DNA of 64,000 nt from Lingula anatina. Lineage: Eukaryota > Brachiopoda > Lingulata > Lingulida > Lingulidae. Shown here in pieces: positions 40,222 to 52,300 of this stretch (within the stretch, counting starts at the first letter, position 1; every line of letters starts with the position of its first letter). The translations under genes were made by a program, and so were the position numbers. Location of the stretch: assembly GCF_001039355.2 (NCBI RefSeq), contig NW_019773825.1, positions 274,100 through 338,099 on the forward strand, written 5' to 3'. Under the pieces are notes generated by a model. The model was not told where the DNA came from, made no database searches, and saw only the letters and a list, made by a program, of their open reading frames with translations.

Positions 40222-41686
40222 CATTAGAAATCAATGGAATGACGTCTCGAGGCGGGTTTCTCGCGTAAGGCCAACACGGCTATCTCTGGCTGGAGTGCCT
40301 TACGCAAAATCTCGCACAATCAGATCAGTTGAGTAGGTGAAATAATGTAATAGGGAAGGCGACGTCTTTCTGATAACGGTGTTTTTTGTTTTGATAAACC
40401 GATCTGATTTGGCTTTCCGCGATATTTAGCACAGAAGGCCCTACAGATTGCTAACGAGCCAAACTCCAACCTTGGCATCTAAGCCAAGTACCCACGTTTT
40501 CGAAGGATGACAAATATAACCTTTTCAACCATTAATGACACTCATGAGGAAAAATAGAAAATCTGTTTTCTGCGGCAAGCCTGCAGTTTCGGTCGCTCTG
40601 GGAATAGCTAGAAGTAGGTTAGTCGTCTGCGCATCTGTGCGTATCACCATCGTTTTCCCAGTGTTGCCAGTATCGTAGTTCGCAGTACGGTCTACCCATA
40701 GTTCCATTTTTATAATGATTTTTAACAACAGAAGAAAAAAAAATGAAAAGTAAGGGAACTTTTTGGCACAATGGGTTAGAATACTCCAACAACGCTGATT
40801 CCAACTTTCTAGAGAATAACCAGATCTGGCACCTATGAAGATATATTATTGATTCGTTGAACTTAACGCGTTCAAGACGGGTGGGTTCCTTAGTTAACCG
40901 AGGCAAAGTGGTGACTCAATCAGGAGTTAGCTGGTATTTAAAAACCGAGCCCAGTCTTCCTTGTTGTAATCGGAAGAAATGTCAGTCGGTCGGTTGGGTT
41001 TCAAAGAGCGATAGAGATGAGTAATCCTAAAAAATGCAATCAAAATGCTACGAAAGACGGTTTTAAAGCGGGCAGTGTGATCGTGCCCAGGAGTTCTATT
41101 GTCGAGTGTTGTCAGTCTCGTTCTGGCATCAAAGATCGAAATTTCATCATTAATATTTAGTTGTGTGATTCATATCATAAAATGTTGGTGTTTTTACACG
41201 TCCATTTTTATTTATTTATTTATTCATTTCTTTTTCTTTTTTTCGGCTTACTATTATCTGCCTGCATTTTTGGCAATCTATTTGTCTATTTACAAGATAA
41301 GTGAAAAACGTTGACAAAATAACTTTAAACTTTCGACGGGAAGATGATCTTGCATAAACGGCCCGAAACGTATCTCGATTTATTTATTATAAGACTATGC
41401 AATGGGACCTTGAAAAAGAGACCGAATGAGAATGTTTGGTATGGGAAAAAGGGTGGGGAGGGCTGAAGAGACTTTTGGGATGTGTCTCTGGGTGACATAA
41501 TCAACTGCCTACAACACACTTCCTACATGTATAAGACGCCTCATCCTTTTTTATCAAGCTCCCTGTTACACAAAAAAGCAAGAATATGACAGGGGTCGCC
41601 CAATGGTCGCCAAAGCCAGAAATCTGTGTATCTGTGTAAATGCAGCGATTCTTGTGCCTCCATTTAATGACCCAATCTGGACTTTT

Positions 41687-41938
41687 CAGTGGTGGATTTA
41701 GAAGGGGGGGGGGCAGGGGGTCCTGACCCCCCCTCCCCTTCGGTTTCTGAAAATCCAATGGCCCCTCTTGAAATTAGAATTTTGACTAGCTGAATCATAG
41801 TTCTCAACCGTACCAAATGGCACCGTTCGACCTGTAAAATACCGAAATTTTTCGGGGCCCTGAACCCCACGTCAAGGGGGGGGGGGGTCGGCTTCGCATC
41901 GACCGACCCTCCTTCAAATAATCCTGGATCCGCCCCTG
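41687..41938. mobile_element. MITE-like element with CAGNGGYGGATYYAG termini
   Basis: The left end CAGTGGTGGATTTAG and the right end (reverse strand) CAGGGGCGGATCCAG form about 15-base inverted repeats, each followed inward by a G-rich run or GAAGG motif. CTTTT flanks both sides (41682-41686 and 41939-41943), a possible 5-bp target duplication. The G/C runs account for proline- and glycine-rich reading frames here, which are not genes. Confidence 0.65.
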
Positions 41939-41966
41939 CTTTTCCTGTAGAACTTCGAGCGAAATG

Positions 41967-42035
41967 TGTGTCCACTGAGCGACTTGCCTGCCTCCTCTTT
42001 GCGTCCCATATGGCACCTTCGGCGTCTAACACGAT
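41967..42035. repeat. About 70-base segment repeated in direct orientation at 42855-42922
   Basis: ACTGAGCGACTTGCCTGCC through GGCGTCTAACACGATT parallels ACTGAGTCGCTTGTCTGCC through GGCGTCCAACGCGATT, with substitutions throughout (clearly related, not recent). On the minus strand several frames are open in both, but no domain is recognised. It could be an old element or a decayed exon duplication. Confidence 0.5.
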
Positions 42036-42854
42036 TGAAGACGAGCAGATCCCAAAGATCGCAATCGTCGAGCTTCATCTTTACCATCTCTGTACCATCA
42101 TCGATTCAGCGACCAATGGCGATGAGGGGCGGTCATTCAACCATGCTCCTGCCTCTTATGGGAATGATGAGCGTTGTTTGGCCGATCTTTGGCAACTGCC
42201 GGACAATCTGGGTACATTCTGGGTCTTTTAAAATTTTTGTTCAGTTCTATATCTGCCTTCCAAGTAAGAACATCTCCAGAAAACAGATAATTAATGATGA
42301 ACAACCAGTCATTGCATGCTACTGTTTTACAACCAGATGGTAAATTCTGTCCATGTAAGCAGGATGGACAGACGTAGATGGATCTATGAAGTTTGTGGGT
42401 CCAATGCTGCCTGATACCACACAGAACTGCAAGAACTGTGGCAAGAACAGTGGCTAGAACTGTTACCGAAGATCTCTTCTTTAATTTGTGAAACAAAGTA
42501 CCAATAGGACAGCAAGATTGGAAGCTGGTGTAAAGCTAGTCGCTGGTGACAGGTGCTCTTGCTAACAAGGCAATTATTAGACTTAGAATTTCAAAGATAA
42601 GAGAATGGACTCTACATGTACATCCCTGATGTGCTGGTCGCGACAAGTCATTTCAAATAAAGCAAGCATAAAATTCAAGGAAGGCAGACGGCAGTTTCGG
42701 CCTTACACGTAATGCAGGTAAGGTTTTTGGGGCTCTGCGTTACAAAGATGTGACGTCATTTACACAAGGTGAGCTACACAGAGCCAGGGCCAAGCGCGTC
42801 TTTTAAAATGTGAACTGCCCTAGCTATCCTTGAGTCTCCTTTGAATGGCCAAAT

Positions 42855-42922
42855 TTGGACTGAGTCGCTTGTCTGCCTCTCCTGTGCGTCTTCTGTGCAT
42901 TCTAAGGCGTCCAACGCGATTA
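42855..42922. repeat. Second copy of the 41967-42035 segment
   Basis: Diverged direct repeat about 0.89 kb from the first copy, ending right beside the 42926 inverted-repeat element. Confidence 0.5.
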
Positions 42923-42925
42923 TAA

Positions 42926-43156
42926 GGTGCGTTCACAAAAAAACTTTCGCACTGGGTATATCGATCCAACTCCGATGATTGCAAACAGATAAAAAGATAA
43001 ACACGTTGAGTAGAACGCAGAAATGGTGGTGATAATACGAGTACGCTGGAAACAAGAGAGGGCGTGCCAATCAGTAAATATGATTGCATTCAGCGAGAGT
43101 CTCCGCAGAGCTGAATCGATACAATACGATACGATTGTTTCATTGTGAACGCATCC
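42926..43156. mobile_element. Possible inverted-repeat element with GGTGCGTTCACA termini
   Basis: GGTGCGTTCACAAAAAAAC at the left is mirrored by GGATGCGTTCACAATGAAAC on the reverse strand at the right. No clear target duplication. A related right end (TGATTGCATTC ... GTTTCATTGTTAACGCACCC) is at about 50440-50510, suggesting a dispersed family. Confidence 0.45.
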
Positions 43157-44791
43157 AGAAAGAAGGCAGACGACGCCAGTCTATGTTTAAGCAACCATGA
43201 CACCTTTGGTGCTTTATCATGATGGGCAACCTGAAGTGCTTGGAGATATTCTGGCTCTTTTCCCGAGAACGCATTGTCAGGGCAAACATATAACTACCGG
43301 GTACGATACCTTAGGCAGAACAACCTGAGGCACGTTTCTGTCAATATCTTTCATCTCCTTCCCCCCCTTTTTTTTTACCATTTACCGATATCAATAGACA
43401 ATGATATCTTCACTATCTTATCATAAACAAGCTTCTTTTCCAGCGCCGTTACACCAGGTGCTTGATTTAGACACAAAATAACTAGTGTTATTTAGATATA
43501 GTTCTGATGATATCTGTTTATTGGATGGGTGGTAAGTGGCGAGGTTAAATGAGGCCAAACACCTGATTTCACTTATTATAACTGAAGTTGTTTGTGTGAC
43601 CTTTCAGGTCTCCTTGTTGGCACGATTACTCAGACCAACATTTTTTTAAAATTAAGAAAATGATGATTATAAATGACTGAGTATAGTCTCTAGGCCTTTA
43701 AAGGAAGGGGGCTCGTGTTATGTCATGAATATCTCCAATTAATTAAATATTTAAAGATAAAAGATAAAGCAGTATGATTTTTATGAGGAGAGAGGTTTGT
43801 TTTAACAAAAAAACTTAAATTGCACGGAGGCTTCATTAACAACGCATTCAGTTTCAACTGATTCAATAATGATGTCTTGTGACATCTGGTTAAATTTTGG
43901 TTCTAAAACTCGCGATATTCAAATCGCGATATTCAAATTGGCATATATGTCTTAATTGACAAAATTGAACTCGATGCAATTAAATGACCATTATTAAGCA
44001 CTTGTGCATTGTGTTTTATTTACGGTTTCAGTTATTGGCCTAGTTGAGTTTTGGATAATATTTGTCGGGATAAAGTTGAAATCTTATTCAAAATCGATTT
44101 GGCAGCCCTAAACAGCTTTCACGTGTCAAACTTTTCAACCGTCTACTACATGTAAAATCTTATTTTGTCGTCTGTGAGTTTTCAGCTATACCGTTCTAAC
44201 AGAACATCAATAAAATTATCTAAAGTCATCTTTGGTGTTTCAGGGCGTCCCTTAACAATTCTTTCTCTAAGAGATCATCCTTCCTTGGTGTTCCATAGTT
44301 ATAAGTGACATGCAAAAGCCGTGGCGTAATTTGGGAACATGGCACTAGGATACAATACACGTGCCATTTGATTATGAAGGCAATGGGGGGGGGGGGGGGG
44401 AGTGTTTAACTTTTTAGCGTCTAATTTGTCCGTATTGTAACGTCCTAACAAAAGGTGCTCGTGACATCATCATACGTACTTTTTTCCTTAGATACGTCCA
44501 GCTACAAATATACAGTTATTTTATTCTTCATTCGACTTAAGCTCTCCTTAATAGTTATTAAAATGTTTTTTTTAGGATGAAACGTGCCTTTGGGCAATAT
44601 AAAACTAAAATATATAAATAACACAGTGAAAAGTGTTTAATGTTCTTTTTAAAGGAACTGGATGTTCTTAGACGTGGACAAGAAGTTACAGCAATGGCCT
44701 TTTCTTATCTCTCTCTGACTACTGCGTATATTGATGTCAAACTGATTAATTCTTAGATAAAACAACATATTAAATTTGTTTGACAAGCAAT
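43157..44791. other. Non-coding between the left region and the desaturase 3' end
   Basis: AT-rich with the poly-G at 44385. No gene or convincing element. Confidence 0.5.
44385..44400. repeat. Poly-G tract
   Basis: 16 G in a row; can form a quadruplex and is prone to sequencing error. Confidence 0.9.
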
Positions 44792-46281
44792 TTTATTGAT
44801 ACGACTTTTCAAAAAGGAAACAAAAACGGAAGATATAAGATAACAGCAAAAAAGTACACACTTCTTTTATTATACAGAAGACAAACATCATAATTGCAAC
44901 AAAGCCTTCAGAAGATTTTTGTCTCCAGTTCTGGTTTTAAGAACACTCTTTAGGACAGAAAAAGCGCCATAATGCACAAAGAAGTCAAGTAATAGACAAA
45001 GTTATTCAAGTAGTTCGATAGTATTCACTGTGGTGGTAAAAAAGGCATAATTTTTCTCTCTATGGACTTTGCCTTACAGAACTTGATTAACCTGATTTGT
45101 CATATGCAAATGGTTTACTGGCATTGTTTTGCAATTTTTACCACTGTGCTTTAAGGTGTTATTCCTGTAGTAATAGCACTGTAAACGGACGAGCTACACA
45201 ATTTTGGCTTTTCCCTTGGTAACACACTTACCACTTAACATTTAAAACGTATTTGATTACAGCTCTGCTTTTTTTACTACAACTATTTTCCACACTTCAA
45301 AATAATAATAATATAACATATATATGACAAAAAACATATTTCTTGGACTAGTTTTATGTTAACAACAGTAAAAATACCTATATTACACAAATATTCACTT
45401 AATACTGCTCACAGCCAAATTTCCAGGTGCAAGAATATACTATGTACTCAATATAAATAAGAAATTAATCATCTTAGAGGTAAGCCAACTGAAAAGATCT
45501 TGGAAACTAAAGAAGAGACACTTACATAATGCTTAAAGTTAATAATGATATTTGACAGAAAAAATTCTGTGCTGCTGCAAATGAATATCATCAATTCTGT
45601 TTCTACACAGATCAGAAAAAGACATGAGAGTTAGCAAGTTTCTGTTCTCATAAAATTCTTTTTTTTTCTTGTTACAATATAATTTTATGAAAAGCTATCA
45701 CAATGAATGATTGCAAAAATTATTTGAATGAAAAAAGCAAAAAGTATAACAAGCAAAACTTTTCAAAAAGCTGAGAGGTTGGAAATTACTTCAAAAATAT
45801 AATCAGCAGGAATGTTTGTAAATAGCATACAATGCTGCGGTCTGCAAATCACAAATGAGTATTTTAACAATGACCAGCAAAACAAACATCCAAAAATGAA
45901 GAGTAAAATAAAGTAATTCACTCTTCTGACAGTCAAATATTGAATAATTGTCTTTTTTTATTATAAAATAACTTTGGTAACTTTCTGTAAAAACTGGAGC
46001 CTTAACTACAATCTTTTTTTTCTAAGTAGTTTCAACCTGGTAATTTGTATCCAACATTCCATGGAGAGGCTGGCAGAAAAATGCCTGTTTACAGCCACAT
46101 TTCAAAATGTCACATTACTTTTGAGCCAGACATCAAGCCAATGCCTTGGAAAATTGCCCATATTTTAAAGGTTTCTCATAAAACTGGCTGTTCAATGAGT
46201 ATAATGAGGAAATGGGGTGGTATGAAAATATCACAGTTTGAAATTGACTATTTATCCCTTTCTTTCATTGCTACTGACTTT
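44792..46281 (-). other. FADS: Probable desaturase 3' UTR with poly(A) signal
   Basis: Leftward of the stop there are no conserved coding features. An AATAAA on the minus strand at 44797-44792 is followed about 25-40 bases on by a TGTTGTTTT stretch, a fair cleavage context. Other AATAAA-like sites lie near 45.96 kb and 44.87 kb, so the true end could be nearer the stop. CpG becomes scarce across this stretch compared with sequence further left, as in the gene body. Confidence 0.35.
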
Positions 46282-46333
46282 CTACATGTCATAGTATGCC
46301 TCATGCCATATGTTTCCAGACTTCTTCAGGGAC
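46282..46333 (-). CDS. FADS: Desaturase exon 10 (residues 417-433 and stop)
   Basis: This 52-base terminal exon follows the acceptor TCTAG. It reads (R)[16 protein letters not shown] and TAG at 46284-46282. It matches the conserved RSLKKSG tail of vertebrate FADS2. It is too short to stand out as an open frame and was found by following the family's C-terminus. Confidence 0.92.
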
Positions 46334-49300
46334 CTAGAGCCAAAATAGAAAAAAAAAACATTATTTAAAACAGTTTTGGTTATCATATATGTAAGTAAGT
46401 TTATATGTATACATTTTGTGTATTTATGCATTATTTATTTATTTATTTATTTTGCTGTGTTTGTGCGTGGAAAAGAAAAGAGACAGAAAATGGCATCACT
46501 TTGTCTAAAGTAATATACCTTACCAAAATCTCATAATGTCACATTGATATCAGAACTTTAGAAAACAAGACAAGCTGCACATCAAAACCAGCCCTTTGTA
46601 TGGCAAGGATGGAGGATGAAGCGGCTTGTGGCATTTCGAATGAAGCCGTGATGTTAAATGGCAATTATCTCAAATTCTTCTAAGGTTACATGGGTAATCA
46701 GCTGCATCGAATGTTGGACATGATCTGCCGTAAGTTGTTGTTCTGCTGATGAATCACACCATGTGGGTGTTTAACAAGAAAAACCTGATGGCTTCACTTC
46801 AAGGCAGTGTATTTTACTCATCATTGAGGTTCAATTCTCAATGTTTTCTGTCGTTATTCTGTTGTTTTAAATTATTCATTTAGAAGAGAAGAGAAAAGGC
46901 GCCATAAAGCAATCAAACTTTCCCTTTTTTTTTTTTTTACTTCATGGCACTTTTCATCGCTTTTTCCTGGATGAATGTCTGGGGCTTAAAAATTGCACTT
47001 GCAATAAAAACCCATTTTTGAGTTTAGACTCTCAGGACAATAAGATTATTATAAAATGTAGTAGATGTTTAGAAAATTTTGCAACCAAGAGAGACTATTA
47101 ATGTTACTGAACCTGTGTTGAGTGCTAACAACTTTTCATTATCAAGTAGGCTCACCTCACAATATCTCCAAATGCAGTTAGCAGAGGCTTTGACAGGTAT
47201 GGGATCTGGTGCTTCTTGCACATGGACTTGACTAGTGGAGCCACCTTGTGGTAATTATGACGAGGCATTGTAGGGAACAGACTGAAATAAAAAATATATA
47301 ATGAAAACTTACTCCATACAGTATTTAAATTAATTTATATCTCACTACAAATAAAAAATGGAAACAGAAATAACAACCTCAAATACTTCAGGGCCCAGTT
47401 TCATCAACACTGGATAGCGGTATCCACTGGATAACACTATCTATTACATATAATTGTTACCCTCTGGGCAACTTTCCTGTGGGGAAAGAAATGTTTACTT
47501 AACACTAGATACTTATTTTTTGTCTCTGATATTGATTTCCAGTGGTTGGAAAAAGGCTGCTATCCTCAGGATAACTGTCCAGAGGATAACAATTTTTATC
47601 CAAAGGATAGTGTTATCCATAGGATAGCGCTATATCCAGTGTTGATGAAACTGGGCCCTGATCTACTGGTATTGTGAAGTCATCAAGTCAGCGCATATAT
47701 TGACCTTATACAAATTGAGGCCATCATGTCAGGGCACATGTTGACCTGCTGTACTGGTAAAGTGAAGTCATCAAGTCAGCGCATATATTGACCTTATACA
47801 AATTAAGGTCATCAGGTCAAGGCACATGTTGACCTGATGTACTAATATTGTGAAGCCATCAAGTCAGGACACCCTGACCTGATATATACCTAATGTGACT
47901 GGTAACTCAGCTTTGACTTCACAGAGTGAGTTGTGGCTCACTGAAAATTACACTTGCTGCTGAGAGCATGAAGAAAACAGGATATGTATCAGTGCTTCAA
48001 TGTCTGAGTAATAAATGTCACTTTATTCACTGAAAGTTACCAGAAAAGGTCAAGATATAATAGCTTACATTGGTTTTATTGGATCACTGATAAATATATG
48101 GAGGCTTTAGTGCACATTCACTCAATAGGCATTATAAAAAATTCTGTATTTGAAGGCTGTACAAATATGTGCTTAAATTAATATTGGTTTCTTTTTTTTA
48201 CAGTGACTGATTTAAGGAATAACCTAGCCCAGATTTATGTCATTTCTACCCCTCAGATGAAATTTCAAAAATAGAAGCAGGAGGGAAAAGAAAGATAGAC
48301 GAATGCAGTGTATAATGAAACTTTCATGACTTTCCTGTTAAATATCATGCAATAAACTGGAAGCTCCCTGAAGCAACTTTTTAATGTTTTGACCTTTTTC
48401 AATCCACACCAAACACACCGTGGCATTTCACAGGGAAATGTTTAGCCAAGGAGAGCAGTGGGATACTGACAGGGGGCTGATGGCTGAGGAGAGGGGGGGG
48501 AGAAGTAAACGCCTTGTAGGCATTTATGGAAATACTGTGCCAAACAAAGGCCGGATGTCATTTCAAAGGAGCATTCAGTTGAAGTGCATGCATGCATGTG
48601 TGCATGTGCATGTGCACAGTGGTATGTGTGTGTATGTGTGTGTGTGTGTGAAGGGGGAATGCTTGGTGGTGGTGAAGACTTGTTCAGTCACCTTTAACAA
48701 AACAGCAATAAGAGTTGAAACTGTATGGAAGAAGATACAAAACATGCCTTAGCATTTTGGTTTATAAAGAGGCAGGGAACTTAACAGACTAAAATAAATT
48801 GCTTTTCTCTTGTACTGTCAGACCTGTGCTTCCCTAATAAGGACAAGGAACAGGCTGTATACATACATGTATTTCAGTAAACAAACAGCAGTATGTCACA
48901 TACATATACATGCACAACTCTCAAAATTAGGAGTTGAATAAACTGGAAAGTTTAAATGCTATCTTAGGGGCAAATCTCAATGAAAATAGCGAATGCATGA
49001 AGTGAAATTATTTTGCTTGTGTTTGTATAGCTTTAAAAAAAGAAGCATTTTTATTTGGATCGTACTCTCCCTATCAGCACCCACATGCAAGGCAGCATCA
49101 CAAAAAAGTGTTGCTTACTACCATTTCATCTTTTTGAGCCTTATAACATTCTTGACTGTGCCAATATACATGTAATGCTATATAATTTCATGAAGTTTAA
49201 CAACTGAGAAAAAAAGTAGGTAAATGGATATTGCAACAAAAGCTTAACCAACTTAACATGTGCACTTGTTAAAATCTGTATATATTTTTTAGTTTATTCT

Positions 49301-52300
49301 TCAGAAAGGGGAGTGAACTTAAACCACAAAATAAAAAAAAATACAGTGATCAAACAAAACTAGTCACATAAGCTGTGGTAGCACTAGCAATTTTTTTTGC
49401 TTAGCCAAATCTCTATTTTTTCATCACTTTTTTCTTCAAATGATTTAAATTTGACTAAAACAAGTCAAATCAATCCTATTTTGTTTAGACAATTTAAGTC
49501 AGTTTTAGCATTTGGCTAATTGGTGAGTGTTAGCACTACCCCAGATAAGGTTTCAATTAACCTGCTTTAACTTCCAAAAGTATCAGAAAAAAATCCAGAT
49601 ATAATAGAAAATTATGTACCAAGTGCCATACCTAGACCACACAATGGCATTACTGGATAAGTAACTAATTAATTAATGTGAGACTGAATTCACTGTTTAT
49701 TAATCAATATTGCATTTGGTAGCACTGTGATAATTCTTTTAATACTAAATCAACAAATCAATTACTCTGGTATTTTTAGAAGAGGGCCTCAAGCCCCACC
49801 TTTTCTTCCCCTCTCCTGATATTTAGTATCTAATGGGTCACTAGAAAAATATGTGCATGCCGTCTTTTAAGATTTCAAACACTGTCTTCCCTTTTAGTTT
49901 TTCCTCAACATTTTCACATACCATGAAAAAGAAATAGCACTGTTACCTCTCCGTAAATCAATGGTTTCAGTTTGTAGGAATATAATGAGCAATTTTTTTA
50001 TAAACAGAAGCAAAAATGCTGGGAATTTGCCCTTTTAAATTCTTTTAAACACAAGTCAGCAGATATGTATGTGGGTTAGTCAATCTTCCGTGTTCATGCA
50101 GGCTGCTTTGAATGTAGGATTGCCTGAGAGTTTTGTACATATTTGTGACTAAGCACAGTGCACGTTGTGAATGCATGTGCATCAGTGTGTGTGCATGCAT
50201 GTGTGCACTGACAATATCTTTCTTGTAATACAACAGGCATATCATTTCATTTAATTGGACTACTTGTGATTGATCTTGGGTCAAAGTAAACAACAGATAC
50301 ATTTACAATGAAATTATTAACTTCCATGTGTGCCCAGTTTCTGGAAGCTGTTTCACTTCGTTTTGAGTTTGAAAGAGCACACACAAAAGTCAATCACTCC
50401 ATAGCTGTTTGAGGAGCCATATCATTCTGTTAACCTGATTGCATTCGGCTAGAATTCCTGTTGAGTTGGATTGAACTACCTAGTGCAATGGTTTCATTGT
50501 TAACGCACCCTAACATTTTGGTCTTAAATTTAGATTAACCTCCAGGCTGATGTGCTTTTGAGATGCGGGTCCTGGTGTAAAGGAAATCTTGTAAATACAA
50601 ACATATCACTGTACTTACTGGTGTTCTATCTGATAGTTCAAATGGCCAGTAAACCAGTCGTTGAAGTAACCAGGTTCCACGTTGCATGCTGCGGCCAGCT
50701 GCTGGCTGAACCAGTCTCGTTGTTGATCTTTGTCGATGTCCATAGGGATGTGGTTCATCTGAGTAACCCACACAAACCAGTGGCTCTCAAGAAATCTGAA
50801 AACAGGGGAGTATGGTACAGAATATTTTCAAAATAAAATTAATTTCTGAAAAATACTACCCACACCCACCATTCAATCACAAAAATCTGAAAATAAAGCA
50901 CAACAGTATTTCAAAATGAAACCTGTTTCTGACCTTTAATTAACTCTCAACTAATTTAAAATTGTAATAGTGGTAATAGATTTTTTCTAGAAAAATATGC
51001 TTTACATCTGTTAAATAACAAACAAATGGCTTACTAGAAAGCTAAAAATATAATACACATATTATTATCAGTATATTGTGTGCAAAAAAAAAAAAGTTTC
51101 ATTGGATCTGTAGAAAAGTGATGGAATCCACATTGGGGCCATTTAGAATAGATGATCCGAGTACTAACTGATCCGCCAACTAGATATGGCTGACCACACT
51201 CCAAAAGTGATGCTGCTGATTTCAGATGAACAAGCAGACTTGGGAATCACCAAGAAAAAGGGACAAAAAGAAAGATTCATACCTGACAAAGAAGTAGAGT
51301 CCCAGAGTTCCCCATCCTCCAAGGTAGGGGCCATACAGGTGGAACCAACGTGTGAAAAAGGTTAACATCCAGAACAGGTCCTAACAAATAAAACATATTA
51401 ATGATTTAAATTTCCTTCTGTTATTTTTTTCATTATGTTATCATTATTTTTATTTAACTGGCATAGTTTGATTAGATTCTAATAATTTTTGTGGCCACAA
51501 TTATTATTATTATTGTGGTTTCATCATTATATTCTTATGCATATTCTTAAAGTTTAAATTTAGGAATCAAATCTTGAAGACACTTTAAAGACATTTTGTG
51601 TTTCTTGTCACTATGGTTCGGCCTAACTCAGCTGTTCATCAATTTGTTTAAAGAGTCATTCATCAAAGTAAGTCAATCTCTTGACTTAAAACTCACCTCA
51701 TTTAAATAGGAGAGGGAGGGGATAATGGAGGAATTAGATATCTACCCACTGTGAGCTGATCATAATCAGAGAGGTTGGACTGAGTTACGTTGATGCAACT
51801 TGACTGAAAACATGACTTATGTCAATCAGTTTTGATTGCGTCTTACTATAAACTGCCAAAGTAGTTAAAATGTTTGAGTTGATAAATATTGTCTCCTTGG
51901 CTTTAAACTCCTGGGTATGAATAATATGCAAAATGTTTTAGAAATCAGAAAAAAAAAATCAATTTAAAACTCGTATCGAATCTATAGTTCCTCTTCCTCT
52001 AACAATGATGTGGTAATTAATGGCCCCTGATTTACTTACCCACCACTCTTTGCGTTTAAACAAAAAATACAAATTCTCTATGTGAAAATACACTGGAAGC
52101 AGGGCTGGAGGTCCAACTGAAAACAAAAACAGAAGCAATCAGTTATTCAGCCCAATATAAGAAATTCCAATAAATCAGTCCGACTTTCCTGGAAAAATAT
52201 CTATTTGGATTCAATTTGTCTAATTTGTCAAGTCAAACAATAGCATAACCATTCCATGAAAGTCTCATTATATAAAATGTCATTTGTGGGAACTTTAAGT

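Noticed and set aside
41664-42032. 122-residue open frame (-) with proline/glycine-rich stretches
   Set aside because: Mostly lies in the MITE at 41687-41938.
46045-46368. 107-residue open frame (+)
   Set aside because: Antisense shadow of desaturase exon 10 and its 3' flank.
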